Shown here: one piece after another, positions 39,479 to 52,949 of the stretch
How positions within the stretch are numbered: the stretch's first letter is position 1
Layout: every line of letters begins with the position of its first letter
NCBI GenBank assembly: GCA_037367405.1
Contig: JAZKJV010002945.1
Coordinates: forward strand, 57,501 to 121,500
Source: Ottelia alismoides
Taxonomy: Eukaryota > Streptophyta > Magnoliopsida > Alismatales > Hydrocharitaceae
DNA length: 64,000 nucleotides
Direction: 5' to 3'
The notes under the pieces: model-generated
The model's input: only the letters and a program-made list of their open reading frames with translations
What the model was told of the DNA's origin: nothing
Database searches by the model: none
Program-made: the position numbers and the translations under genes

Positions 39479-41200
39479 ATTTCTGTGGAGGAGAATTAAT
39501 ATCAAGCGCATTATCTCTGCTTATTGCTCATTATATCGTACTTTCTGAGCAATCTCGTGGAAGTTTCTGCATGTATCACTTTGCTCAAACCTTACTTTTT
39601 GGTCCATCTTTCAGGCTATTCATTTAATTTGCATTGTATGTGGCTCCTTTGATTGTTCGCTTAGGTGACTTCATTCGCCGAGTATTTCAAATCGAAAGAT
39701 ATGTAAAATCAACTCATGCTGATAATTAATCATCGTGGTAAGGTGGCATAAAAATACCTTACTACGCAATCCGGTCCCGCCAAATATATTATAATTTCAT
39801 GTGTAATATATGGAGATGGAAGGTCTCCTCTACAACAAAATTATGTAAACAAATAACTTGAATATCCACTATCATATCTTTCAAGGTCAAATATACATTA
39901 ACGAATACCAAGGCTTTAAAAATCTGATTTGATTGATTATTTGAATCAGTTTGCCAGTTATGACATCAGCGTGATTTCAACATTCTTATGCACTTGCGGG
40001 AAAAACAGATCGGATCAGATTACTGGTCAGGGATGCTGCTCTATATTTTAGTTTGAAGACACTTCTATAAATTTCTTGGAAACTGTAACAAATGGATTAG
40101 TTTAGTTTCAAGTTGAAGAATTTATGTTAAGAAATTATAAAGTTCAGGGATCACATTGGAAGTAGGCATGGCTTAAGAAATTTCGATCTTATAATATTTT
40201 AAAGTTAAATATGGACCTTGCATTGCATTATACATGTTATACAATATTGTATGTTTAACATGATAAGAGCCTGTAAGTCCCTCAGCCGGAGGCTGATCAC
40301 CTGGTTCCTTTGCCTGAAGCTGAGGTCCCTTAGCTTCAAGATTGCCTGGTTTCTTTGCTTATCATATACTCCTATTACTGCGGTTTGCGATCCTTAGTTT
40401 GTCAAGCTGAATTCATAGCATACTGCTTTTGAGTTGTATTCATACCTCATTATTGTTATGTACTGCTTTTGAGTTGTATTCACAGAAAATCTACCTTTTT
40501 TCTTCAGGGTTTTCAAAAAAAGTCCACGATCAATGTTAACTGACTTTTTTTTATCTTTTTTTTCATTTAATAGGTATTTCATGAATAATATATAGATGTT
40601 GGATATAACAATTGATATATAGTTGGATTTGATAATCAATAGATTCTGTATGGTTGTAAATGTGAGCATTTGCTATCTTATCTGATCTTTTTAGCTAGTT
40701 GGACAGAAATTGAAGCATGCCCATGGTCACCATGGGCTGGTCTATAGATAGTGTTAAGTGGTACAGTTTGGCTCATACCTTGAACCTCTGAACATTTTGG
40801 TTCTACTTTGAATAGATCCCAGATTTCCAAAATTTTTTTATGATACGACTGGGTTTGCAGATATGATTGCAAGTTTATGTTTTATGTGTCGAACCAATTT
40901 TCAATATTTATTTTCAGCGTCCAGATGGAGTTTAGTTTGCATGATTGCTGCACAAATTAACTTCCAGTTTTTTTCATTCTCTTGTGTCAAGAGTCGTTCA
41001 AGAATTGTCTTCATGTTTAACGAAAGGATAATTTACATATCAGGTTCTCAACTATAGACATTATCCCACTTTGGGTCCCCATCGAAATGGGTCCCGATTT
41101 TGTTTTCTAAACGGCATAAGACCTACTGCGACTAAATTGCCTATTTAGTTATTTGTAATTCCCATCAGCCTCCTCTCTTGAATACGCTTAGCCCTCCTGT
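39479..41200 (+). other. 3' flank of DUF674 copy 2, no gene
   Basis: Aligns with 7413-9139. It has the decayed transposon fragment (39909-40030) and the palindrome (40719-40737). A 60-bp extra piece with CTGAGG/AGCTTCA phrases lies near 40300-40350. Confidence 0.6.
40719..40737. repeat. Perfect palindrome, copy 2
   Basis: Identical to 8622-8640: a 9-bp stem with a one-base centre. Confidence 0.8.
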
Positions 41201-41523
41201 GCACAATCCTTCCTCCAGTTGGGTCCATGTCGCTACCGAAGGGGAGGGTGGGATGGGGTAAAGCAAGCTGTCTCATCCGTCACTCATACTGGTATAGTAA
41301 CTATTTTTTTATATCAAAGTTTGAATAATATTATGTGTTGTCTTATCAAAATCAAAGAACTTATATATCGCTCACATGTTTGTTGGGTTCTTCATGAATG
41401 ACAACAATCCTCACATCGGTCCTTGTCGCTGGCATATGGGAGGTCTAGGGGATCAACACTGATACTTCAAGGACGGGAGATCGAGGGGAGGTCCCATGCA
41501 CTGGGACGAGGGGAGGGTCCCGT

Positions 41524-42197
41524 TGTTGGGATAAGTCGAGTCCTTGGGGACGTTCATGCTAATATAACAAGGACAATGGCGTGCATATTCCGGGATTGAG
41601 GAGGGCCCTCAACGCCTTGCATGTCTCGTGCATAGTGGCACTCCTACTTCACGTAGGAGTAGGAAAGAAAGGCGGACGCTATATAAAAAGGGACCCTATG
41701 CAAGGCAAAGCAAATCATCTCACCCATACATTTCTCTCTTCCTCTCTTCTCTCTCTCAACGCAAGGAGAGAAGCAATCCACGCAAGGCACGAAGAGTAGC
41801 TCGTATGGGATGCAAGGTGCATCCGTGTGAAGAAGAATCGCGTACGAGGAGCTACAACTTGTGACGAGGAGAAGCATCGATATCGTATTCTCCAAGTACA
41901 AGGTGATGATTATCTGGTTTTATTCTTGTAATTGAGCTTCAGTTTTGTTGTGCAACAAAATTGAGAAGACATTGTGCCCTCTCGTTTTCGACCTATTGGA
42001 TTTGTTGCGGGTCGTTGTATCCCTTGGGTTTTTCCCTCTCTCACATCGAGGAGGGCTTTCCCATGTAAAATTTCTCGTCTCTCTATTGTTTCTTAATTAT
42101 TGTGTTCCGATTATTGTACTTGGTTCCCATGTGAGGAACATTCCGCTTCCGATCATCCTTTGTAGGACAGGTTAAGGGAATTCTAAATTTCCCAACA
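41524..42197 (+). repeat. 5' LTR of second copia
   Basis: 674 bp, starting TGTTGGGATAAGTC and ending AATTTCCCAACA. Plausible TATA box CGCTATATAAAAAGGG at about 41678-41700. The end is fixed by the PBS that follows. Confidence 0.8.
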
Positions 42198-42221
42198 AGT
42201 GAATCAGAGCTCGTGTTGTTG

Positions 42222-43235
42222 AGATGGGAAAATATGATGAAGACACGATGATCAAGTTAACAAGAATGAATTGACAAATATGGAGTGCCAAGATGGAGGA
42301 TATCTTGTATTGCAAGAACCTCCACGATCTGATGCAAGGAGAAACAACCAAGCTCGAGGGAATGTTCGCAAGTGATTGGATGAAGTTGAACATGAAAGCA
42401 GTTGGTACCATCCGAAAGTGGCTGGACTTATCCGTATTCCACCATGTTTCATAAAAGACATATGGGAAGAAACTGTGGGAGAAACTGGTAGAGCTTTATG
42501 AGTAGAAGACGACCACCAACAAGGTATTCTTGATTCGGAAGTTGGAGAATCTGAAGTACAATGATGTGATGAAGGTTGCTGAGCACTCGAATGAAATCCA
42601 AAGTCTCATCAATTAATTGAGTACCATGGACATGGTGCTAGATGATGAATTGTAGGCGCTTCTTCCACCGGGTTCCCTGCAAGACAGTTGGGAAACCATG
42701 GTGTTTACTGTGATCAACTTTGCTACCTATGGCAAGCTGACCATGCCTATGGTCAAGAGTAGTTTCCTGAATGAAGAAATTAGATGACGATCATCCGGAG
42801 AGTCTTTCACATGTGTACGCAGTTGAAAGAAGAGACATGCCCAACAATAGGGGGAAATCACGAGAGAGACCCATGGAGAAGTCCAAGGAACAGGAAAGTG
42901 CCATCATTACAACGGGCGTAGTCACTGAAAGAGAGGCTGCAAGTCTAGAAAAGAGAGCAAGCATAAGCAAAAAAGAATCAGAAGAAAGATGAAGATGAGA
43001 TCATTGCTGCAATAGCGACTGATGACAATGAGAACCATTGGTTCTCACTATTCAGGATCCATGTCTATATACAGGGGATGACTCCGAGTGGGCTGTTGAT
43101 ACGACCACCTCCTAACAACACATGGAGTTCTTCACTTCTTACGTAGAGGACGATTTTAGGAGAGTCAAGATGGGTAATACCAATCTCCAAGATCGTTGGT
43201 ACACGCATCATTTTACTTCAGAGCGATATTAGATG
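42222..43235 (+). pseudogene. Copia gag (UBN2-like) and protease start, decayed
   Basis: It starts MGKYDEDTMIKLTRMN at 42222 and then continues with several stops: SAKMEDILYCKNLHDLM, LWEKLVELYE, TTTNKVFLIRKLENLK, NEIQSLIN. A basic region with KKRH lies near 42800. Near 43090 the translation SEWAVDTTTS and MEFFTSYVEDDFRRVKMGN matches the copia protease region (where the family has a D-S/T-G/A active site). The gene is dead. Confidence 0.7.
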
Positions 43236-43252
43236 TGCAATGATTCTAAAGG

Positions 43253-46200
43253 TGATGAATTTCCTTTTCATCACATGTATTCTTTTATTTTGGTCTTTAA
43301 ATCCCAGCTAATTGCATGTAAATAACACTACTTTGCAAAAAATAACACATATTAATTATTATGTAACTATTGTCTAAAACAATGTATTTAAAGCTAAAAT
43401 AAATAAATAAAGAAAAGACAAAAAGAAATGAAATACCAAAGATATTGGATGATCCTAAACCCCAAGACCTAGGCATCATGATGTCTGAATCAATAAGAAA
43501 TAAAGTAGGGGGAGATAAGGGCCAAAAATATAATAAAACCCTAACTTATAAATCCCCAAGAAATCAGTTTCAGATTCTATTTTATTCTTTATTATTTATA
43601 TCTCAAATCAATAAGCTTTATACATGAAAGTTGTAGATAAAAATATATAGAAAAATACTAAATTTATTTCACAAAAAATGTATAATTTGCTTTCAATACT
43701 CAGAATAAAAATCAGAAATCCAAACTTAACAAACCTATATCTTCCCCATATTAGCTCAAAATTCACAAAATCATATTTAATTGTATATAACTTTTAATTA
43801 GCTATTATGAAGGTGGCTTCATTTAATTTGGAGTTAAGATACAAAAGTTAGGTTTTTTACTCCTATTGTACATTATACCTCAATAAAATATTCATTTCAT
43901 TCATTCTATATATTCTTTAATATTTTATATTTTTATAATTTTACAAATATTATTTATAACATAGGATATAATTAGAATAAAATAAAACCACTAAAAAGAT
44001 ACTAAAATAAATAAGTATACAAAAATACATAGATGAATTGTACATATATATACCTATATAATAAATGGCTAAAATTAATTTAGTGTATATACAGTATCAG
44101 AAAATCAAAATATGAATTTATTTATGTATATTTAAATAGGTGATAACTATATAAAATAATTACATAAATTAATAAAATATAAAATACATAATAAAAATAA
44201 AATACGTAATACATAGATAAATATACATATGTTTATATTTGCTTAAAGTAACTTATAATAAACAAATTTGTAAAAATAAACAAAATCAACATAAAATACT
44301 ACATAAAAATAATAACTATTTTTATGTTTTGACCAAAAAATAAATAAATTCTTTTACTATTTTGATTTGAATTAATCATGATTTATTTATTTATCTTCTT
44401 CCTGGCTGACGTGGACCAATAAGGAGTGAGTCCACGTTGACCTTGGTCAACTGCTCATCCCTCATAGGTCTTCGTCTCTCAAGGCCTACCACATCGACTT
44501 TTCCATTTTCCTCCTCCTGATTCTTTTACTCGTTTAGCTTGATTCCTTCACATCTTTTCTTCCTTGATCGTTGTCCTTTCATGCATACATCATCCCTCGG
44601 TCAAAGACATTCTGAATCAAGCACGTTTCTCGATCTATCATCCATTTTTAAAAAGCACCTGTCAGACTTCCATTCAATTTTGATTTGTTCATTGCCCCTT
44701 GAACCCTCAGATCCCTAACGTGGTGTGTCGACGAAGGTGACATCTTCCTCTCGGCCTGATTTTCAACAAGAAAGAGGGTAAGGAGGGCGTGATCCAACTC
44801 TACCGACGAGCTCCGCCGCAAGTTTCTGCTCCTAGTCCCCCCCAATCCGGTGAGCCTTCTGTTCTTGCAATTTTTGTTCCTAGGCATAGAATTAACATAG
44901 ATTAGCTTTCTTTTCCAATAAAATTAGCACTTTATTCCATGAATATAAAAAATTGTAGTTTGTCGGAGTTGAGCTCTTACGAACTCTTTCATCGTTACCT
45001 GACTATTCTTTGACTTCCACGATGCCTCTATCTTCTTCCACTTTACCTTCCCTTAACATCAGGCATGCTCGTTCACCTCAATCTCTTTTAGATCTAGGAG
45101 TTCACTCTCCTCCTCCGCCACCTCACCAGAGAGCACTGCCGCACTCATCTCTGCTCTATTTTACCCTAACAGAGACCCATAACCCTCCTTTTTTGTGTAT
45201 GATCTTTTACTTGCAGGTAAAAGCGGCCAAAGCCTCTAGGGAGGCGATTTTGACTCCACTCGAGGTTGCTGGAACCCCATAGCTCCTCTGACCTTCGAGG
45301 ACCTCGCCAGAGGCCTTTGGACTCTTTTGATGCCACCGACACCTTCGAGGAGCCGCCAAGAAGCTTTGAGGATTTTTTGCAACGTCAGAGACCCACCGAG
45401 AACCGAGCCACATCAAATCGAAGCTTTGAAGAACATGCGTTCTTACATGTTCTTCCAGGCTACCTCTTGGCCACTTAATCATGTCTGCACGCTAGAACAC
45501 ACAACCACCGTTGGATGCTCAACCTAACAGCCGTCAGATCTCAGTATGAGACTGAATCTCATCCATCCGAGACAAATCGGTATCGACCGTTGGGATTGTG
45601 CCACATGGCTAAGTGAAGTCATCTCTGCCGCCCGATCTGATACATGTGAGTATTTTGCGCTTCAATCCACACCATTTTTGTAATTTCTTTTTAATATATA
45701 AAATTCATTTGTAGTAGAAATGTTGTCTAAAATTTACATTTTGTCTTGTGTACTTTTCATATTTACATTTAGGTCCAATCCACGTCACCTCGCGTGCCTG
45801 TACGTGTAAGGAGACTAGGTATTTTGCATTTAAACCCTCATCCATTTTCTATTTATTTTTAGTTTCAGTTTTTGCAATATTAATGAAATAATTTGTGTAA
45901 TATTTGTATCTGCCCCCTGATCTGTGTATTAAGTGCATAAATACCCATCCGAGTATATATTATTAGGAATATTTAGGAATTTTACATTTTTAAACCCCAA
46001 CCTTCTCTTGGGTGCTTAGAAATAGTGCCCTAACTTAATATATTTACAAAATACCCCTACTTGGCTGTATTTTCTTTTTTTTTTATTTTTGCTAAAAAAG
46101 CTCTTGTGACATAAAAATTAGTAGAAAATTAGGATAAATACCTTAGATATTTCTACCACATATATTTTTATTGGTATTTTATCCTTTATTTCTATTTATT

Positions 46201-47630
46201 AAAAATAAAAAATAGAGCTATTCTTCATTATATAGATTATAAAAACACAAAAAATATAAAAATGGTTCGAAAAATTCCCGAAAATATAATAATTATCTAG
46301 TATTGTATTTTCATCTACAGAAAGTATTGTATTTTTCATCTACATAACAAAAATCCATAAAAATAACAAAAGAAAAATAATAAAAATTAAAAAGTACAGA
46401 AACCCTTATAAAAAAAAGAAAATATTCTAGAAAAATCAAAAATTAATTCTTAATGTGTCTAATTTTTGTCTATAATATTTATTATATATTACAAAGAGTT
46501 TAGAAATTTTGGAACCTTTAGCTATTTTTAAATTTCAAAATAATTCAACCTCCAAATATAAGTCACTATTTTGACATTTTAGTTCAATTAAAAATCGAAA
46601 AATACTAAAAATTATAGGAAAGAGATACAAAATTGAGAAAAACCTAAAAATAAAAACATTTTATTTCCCAATTTTTGAGCAATAATTGATATATCTATAA
46701 ATATAAAAGCTCCATTCTATACATATAGCTATATATACTTATATAATTATTATAATTATAAAAACTGCCAAAATATTTAGAAAACTTAAAAAATAAAAGG
46801 ACTGTTTCTTATGGTATTTTCTAATTTTATATTCATTTTATATTTTTAGTATCTATATTACCTATATTATATACTTATATTATAACTAATTATAAAGAAA
46901 AAGAAAATTTAAAATTATAAATAGAAAACAAAATAAAAATTATAATGTTAAAAGTATAAAAAAATATAAAAACAAAAATTCTAGAAAATCAAATAATTAA
47001 AAACTCTCATAAAATCATAAATCTTCACTAAAAACCCAAAAACATTTATTTTCATTTGTAAAATTTTGTCATCCATCCCCCGTTCTCCCTGTGTTCGACA
47101 CTCTATATGTACTTTTACTATATATTTATATGGATAAAATGGGATTGCCCCCTTGGGGGTAGCTAACTTGGCTCCCCCCACGTGATTTTGCCTGTTTTTT
47201 ATTTTTTTTTGAAAATTTCTTCAGTGGATTTTCATCAATATATTCCTATATTATGTCATTCATATTTCGCATGAAATAGAGACTCCTACGGCCTCCATCC
47301 AGAAGGGTCGTTTTTAGCAATTTTGTTACTATTAAAAAATGGTTGTCTGGATGGAGGCCATAGGAGTCTTTGTTTCACATGAAATTTGAATAGCATAAAA
47401 TAGGGATATAGTGATGAATATTCACGGAAGAAATTTTCAAAAAAATAAAAATAGACAAAATTGTGCGGAGGGAGTCAAGTTAGCTCTCCCAAGGGGCAGC
47501 CCTATTGAGCTCTATTTTTATATATATGATTATAATAAATTTTGACCCCTTCTTTTTATTGATTGTTTAATTGCTTCTGTGTGTTGATTGTTGATTGAAC
47601 CTAGGTTTAGTTCACGAAAGATGTGATTTC
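43253..47630 (+). mobile_element. Long LTR (element E0), plus orientation
   Basis: It begins TGATGAATTTCCTTTTCATC, matching the U3 starts of E1-E3. Landmarks run in the same order as in E3: GGGGGAGATAAGGGCC (43508), GACGTGGACCAA (44408), a GC-richer middle (44640-45650), a long AT-rich tail and GATTGTTGATTGAACC near the U5 end (47588). It is about 4.4 kb. The U5 terminus is missing at a rough junction with E1. It inserted into the copia protease at 43252. Open frames inside (for example 45010-45282) have no domain match and I regard them as chance. Confidence 0.65.
47141..47502. mobile_element. Foldback MITE, about 362 bp
   Basis: The left arm starts GGGATTGCCCCCTTGGGGGT; the right arm, reverse-complemented, starts GGGCTGCCCCTTGGGAGAGC. 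Arms of about 165 bp pair through AGCTAACTTG, TCATATTTCGCATGAAAT and CTCCTACGGCCTCCATCCAG. No coding capacity and no clear target duplication. It lies in the U5 part of E0. Confidence 0.75.
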
Positions 47631-50600
47631 ACAGGTCCAATATGTCCTCACAAGACGAAGATAAAGTCGTTGTGGCGACTAGCAAGAAACCCTACTAATT
47701 CAACAATTAACCCACAATAGATATAGCAATGAAAAGAAAAATAAATGAGGTGTTAAAATTTATTATAACTCTACAAAATGTGTGTATAGGTGTAAGTGTG
47801 TAGATTGTCGAAAATAGGGAGTAAATGTGGTAGATTGTGCAAGTGAATGCAAAAAATGTGGTAGATTGTGTAAGTGTGTAGAGTGTAGAAAATAGGGAGC
47901 AAATGTGATAACTCTACAAAATGTGTGGGTTTTAATTATACATTTTTATATATTTTTTTATATTTTTCTTTTTATATTTTCTACATTTTAATTCCTTTTT
48001 CTCTTTAATATATACTATAAGAATATATAAAACTAAATAGATAATACAGAATAATATAATTATAAATGCAACAAAAAAACCAAAAAATTTAGAATATTTT
48101 TTTGTATTTTATATATTTTAATACTATTTTTTGATTTTTTAGATATTTTATTTTTGCTAATTGTTATATATTTTTTAGAATAAAAATATTCTTAAACAAG
48201 GATTAAATAAATAGGCTGAAAGTTTTAAGGTAATAAAATATATAATCATCTAAATTTTCTTAAAATAATTTTAATATATAAATGATAATGTATACAAAAG
48301 TTCAGAACATAAATTAATATTTTTCTATTTTTGGTGATTTTATATATTTTTAAATAATTTTGGAGATTTTAAATTTTCAATCATTTTATTTTTCTATTTT
48401 TAGCTTCTTTGGTCTGGAGGTACAAAATACTATAATAAACAAAATACAAAATTTTGGAATTAATCAAAAATATTTTATATTTTTTTGATAATTTGAGTTG
48501 AAAGGGACAAACCATGCTATTTTTTATTTTTAATAAATAGGTAAAATTCCTAAAATACAAAACTAAAAATATAGTATGAACAATATGCAAACATGAACTT
48601 AACCCTATTTTTCCATAATTTTTGGAGTGCGGATGATATTTATAAAAAATAGCTAACAATGACAACACTTGTTGAACTAGCAAGGATATAAATGCAATTA
48701 AAAATAAAGGTAGGGGGAACATTGCAAATAACCTAAAAGTTCTCAACTAATTTTTAAATTTTAATACTAAAATAAAATTACAAAAGCCACAAAGGCCTCC
48801 CAGCAAAATGGCCTGCCCATGTGGGACGACACGTGAGCTGAGCTGAACTTGACCCATTTGTAATAGCAATAAATTTTTGGGGTCTTTTTACCAAAAATGT
48901 GTAGAAAATATGTAATAAACACATGATTAAATCAAAATGCAAAAAAAGTTTGGGGAGGTGGGGTGGGGAGGATATGAAATTTACCCCCAAATTACGCTCG
49001 AACGGACGACTCTGGATGGCTCACTTGACACGCATCATGTCCTCAACACACAATGATGATTTACAACCATTGTCTAAGATTAGATATCACAGAGGATATT
49101 TACGACTATGGCTCCTCTGATCTGACTGTGACCGCTTAATCTGGAGAAGGCCCTTGATCGAAGGGCTGGCGAAGATGGTGGAGGAACATGCGAAGAACTC
49201 GCCTCTAGTGAGCTTTGATCCGGTATGTAGAATGTCTCATGCCACATGGGGTCCTCCAATGGTCTCTAAATGCTTCTCCCTCCTCCGTATGTCGCAACGA
49301 TGGTCCAAAGGTGTCTGAGGACCTTTGATTGGTCCCTGGAGCTTGAAGCTTCCTCTGCAGACTTAGGAGGTGTGCTCGAGATAAACTAGAGCTTAGATGC
49401 CCCCTTCAGGACATGCAAAGAGGGTATAAATACTCTTGATGTACAGGAGAAGGTATTGTCTTTATTGGTTGCTATTGGAGGGTGGAATGATGAGGGTGGT
49501 TGAGGTCCAGTGATGTGATGGACTTGGACCTCGAAGTCCATATCCAAAATGGATCTGATTGAGCTAGGTGGCGCATGAGATGGAGAAATGGAAGGAGGAG
49601 TGGGGTGTCTGGTGGAGTCGGAAGAAGGGTGAAACAACGAAACAAAGTAGTGATGCTTGATCGGTCGAGGTCCTCGAAGGTTCCTTAGGCAGTTGTGCTT
49701 AACGACCTAGATATGCAGGTTGAAGGTGTCTTAGAAGATATGATTAACTGGATAAGGATGCTTGCAATAGAATTGAGTTTGAAGTCTCTGATAGAGCGAA
49801 TCCCCCAGGTGATTTTCATAACATCTCTTCACGAATCGCTCCAGTTGTGTTACTTTGTAGGAATTCTAGCTGTGAACATGCACCTGCAAGGACATGAATC
49901 GACTCGTCCCGATCTCAAAATGCGAAGGGATTTGATGAATGCATGGCCTCACTTAAGGTGGAGGATGGAGACCAGACCACTATTCACTAGATGTGAACAT
50001 GGAGGTAAATATGAGCTATAAATCGAAGAGCAAGGATGAGGGATATGAGATGGATGATCATGGATGCATTCCGGTGATTAGTGTATAGAAATTATGCAAA
50101 AATGAAGGAGGAAATAGAGGAGAGAAAGGGAAGAGGAATCAAGAAAAAGAAAAGGAAGACGACCTAACCTGGGAATGACACAAGTGGAGGATTTGCCTAT
50201 GGATTAGAGCTCGATGGTGCATCCGATGGTCTTTACCTCGACATGCGGCAAAAAAAGAGGCTCCTGCACAATAGAGCGGTTGCTGCAAAACTGACGCGAT
50301 CACGTCGATCTTCCCTCGACATTGCTACGATGACAGGAAGTCGGAGGACTATCACTCCTCTCTCTCACGTGCAGGAGCTTTGGGAAAGAAAAATGGAATG
50401 GTGGATCTCTAGAACTCAAGGGGTCGAGTCCTTTTATAGGCGAGGAAGCTTGGGGTGGACGATAAGGTTAGGGCTGTTGAAAAAATGGCCTGATGGTCGA
50501 TCGTTGGGCGGTTGAAGGCGAAGAGAAGAAGGAGAAGGGGAGAAAAAGGTGTCGGGTAGATGAAGGAAACATGGAGGAAGAAAGGGGAGGAAAGAGAAAA

Positions 50601-51850
50601 TAAATATTAAATATATATATATATATTCAATTAGTAATTACAATAAATAAATAAATATGAATTATGAATAATTTTTATTAATTAAAAAATAATATTAATT
50701 AATTAAATACATATATATAGAATATAAGTACATAAATAATGAATTTTAATAATTTTTAATTTTAATAAATTATATTTTATTTTATATTAATAATATAACA
50801 TTTATAAACTATAAAAATGCAATAAATACCAAAATTAAATAGAATAGGATTAAGATACATTGTACAATTTATACCAATAGGTACCAAAACATACTTTTTT
50901 GCATACTAACTCTTATTCTAGTGAAATCACTTTTATTTGATAGGTGATTTTATAAAACGAATTCTAAAATTGAGTACGTCCAATTCGGAGTTCATATGAT
51001 CGAGTTATGAGGTTTGGAAGTTTATGTTTACTATTTTTTAGTTTTGAGATTTATTAGCATTTATTAATAATTATTTTTTAGTTATATATTTATATTTTTA
51101 TTGATTTTTATAAACATATTAGAAAAAATAGGATAAATAGTATTACGGATAATTAAATAGAAAATAAAGAGGATTTATATACACTATATATATACAAATA
51201 GGTCCAAATGTTAAAACTCACTCATTTTATTCCAATATTTTTTTGATATGTTTAATATATAATATTAGTTATAAAATGAAATTTAAAAGTGAGTTTGGTC
51301 AATTTGGAGTTTTCTATAAATAGTTATGAACCTTAGAAGTTGGTTTTTTAGGCTTTTTAGGTTCATCGTAGTTATTTATATATGCACTAAATAATTATCT
51401 GATATTTTTATAAATTAATTTACATTATTATAAAGAACTTTCGTGAAGGAAATATTTTTGTTTGAGATTTTCTGAATAATAAATAAAATAAGTGAACATA
51501 TGTACAAGGTAAAAAATGTGTAGGTGTACATTTGTGATCGTGGTTTTCTGACATTTTTATAAATCATGATCCTTATCACCCCTACTTATTTATTTTGTTG
51601 ACAACATCAATAATGACCTGGTTTCGGGGTTAGGATCAATATGTACATATTTCACTACATCCTTCTTTTCTTTTATTTTTCCTTTTTCTCTTTATTATTT
51701 TATTTTGGATAAAATAAGTGTTAAATATATATAATATTAACAAATGAGGTTATAATGTTAAGTATTGAGAATTAGTGAATATTTACATGTATTTTACCAA
51801 TGGTTTTAGCCAAAATGAAATAATAAAGGCAATGAATCATGGATTCATCA
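47631..51850 (-). repeat. E1 3' LTR, about 4.2 kb
   Basis: The U5 side (47631-47960) matches the E1 5' LTR: CCTCACAAGACGAAGAT versus CCTCACTTAAGAAGTGAAGAT, then CAACAATTAACC and TTTATTATAACTCTACAA. GC-richer middle at 48780-50560. The extreme U5 terminus, about 35 bp, is not recognisable at the E0 junction. Confidence 0.6.
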
Positions 51851-52004
51851 GTGTATTAGCACAATTAATCAGATAATGTATTTAATTAAAATAAAAAATG
51901 GAGTATACACAAGTAAGAACGAGATAAAAAAATTTGTACAATGAATTGGATGAATAAATAAAAAGGAATATATATATATATATACAAATTAGTTTACACA
52001 TGTT

Positions 52005-52024
52005 ACTCCCTGGCAGTGGTGCCA
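52005..52024 (-). other. E1 primer-binding site, tRNA-Asp type
   Basis: The minus strand reads TGGCACCACTGCCAGGGAGT two bases from the LTR end. Plant Tat/Athila elements use TGGCGCCGTTGCCGGGGA (tRNA-Asp); this is a clear variant. Confidence 0.65.
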
Positions 52025-52949
52025 TTTGATGAGCACAGATACTGTGAGGGTCTATACAAAGGATCCTCACTTAAGAAGTGAAGATGATTGTCGCTGAGGC
52101 GACCGGTCACAAGACCACATGTTCAATCAATAATTAACCTTACATAAACGAATAAACGATGAATATCCATAAATGTGAGGCACAATTTATTATACTCTAC
52201 AAACAAAAATGTATAGCATGTAACCATGTAGAGGTCGAACCATAGAGAGCAAGCTAGGTAGCCTAATGATTATTACTAATCGATATGAACTATGTACATA
52301 ATTATCTTGTAAGTCTTTTTATGTGGGTTTTTCATTTTATAATATTTTTTAATGGATTTTCATCTTTTATTTTTTTAAATTACTTTCAATTTAGAAATTT
52401 TTTATTTCCATATTTGCTGATTTTTAATTTTCCTTTTCCTTTTAATATATTATATAAGAATATATGAGGCTATATATACAACATGGAGTAATATATTATG
52501 AATACTACTAAAAATAATCAAAATTACAAGAAATATTTTTTTGGGCTTTATATAATTTTCCCCTGTTTTTTTATTTTTGGGGATTTTTTTTCTAAATTTT
52601 CTATAGTTTTAAAGTGAAACATATCCCAAAATAGGGATTAAATAAATAGGCCGACTTGATTTGGAGATTAAAAATAGCAAAGGTTGTTCAAAATTTTCCA
52701 AATTAATCTTAATAGATAATAAACAATATAAAAAAATTTTAATGGCATTTTGGTATTTTCTTGTCATGTTATAGCTAGACATGGACAAAATGCTCTCTGT
52801 TTGAATTTTAATATATATATAAATCCAAGAAATGCAAATTAAAAATCAGAGCATACAATGCATTTACGTGCATTTTTTTTCAAAATTAAATACAAACATG
52901 AGGTATTTTAACATAAAATAGAGAAGTAATTAAAAACTAATGTACTAGC

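Larger units (their letters stand above)
24459..41523 (+). repeat. Segmental duplication, copy 2
   Basis: Direct repeat of about 2010-9300, interrupted by a MULE-like element (24620-25794), a LINE (25919-29109), a copia (29829-34250), a gene scrap plus hAT-like element (35444-37029) and a foldback MITE (37898-38258). None of these is in copy 1. Conversely, copy 1 has two MITEs that copy 2 lacks. The right edge meets a copia LTR at 41524. Confidence 0.85.
41524..43252 (+). mobile_element. Ty1-copia 5' fragment (second family)
   Basis: Plus-strand 5' LTR (41524-42197), PBS-like AGTGAATCAGAGCTCG at 42198, then a stop-ridden gag and the start of protease. It is cut at 43252 by insertion of a long-LTR element. 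It differs from the copia at 29829 in LTR length and sequence. Confidence 0.8.
47631..52949 (-). mobile_element. Long-LTR element E1 with 176-bp interior
   Basis: Minus-strand element: 3' LTR (about 47631-51850), 176 bp between LTRs (51851-52026), then 5' LTR (52027-52949), cut by E2. The LTR edge at 51850 is set by the U3 start, reverse-complemented TGATGAATCCATGATTC. The edge at 52027 is set by TGATGAGCACAG next to a PBS-like sequence. Nearly the whole internal region is missing. Confidence 0.65.

Noticed and set aside
45010..45527. Short frames in the GC-richer middle of the E0 LTR, also 49695-50021 and 55735-55995
   Set aside because: No recognisable domain, and the corresponding positions of sister LTRs do not keep the frames. 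They look like chance frames in LTR sequence.
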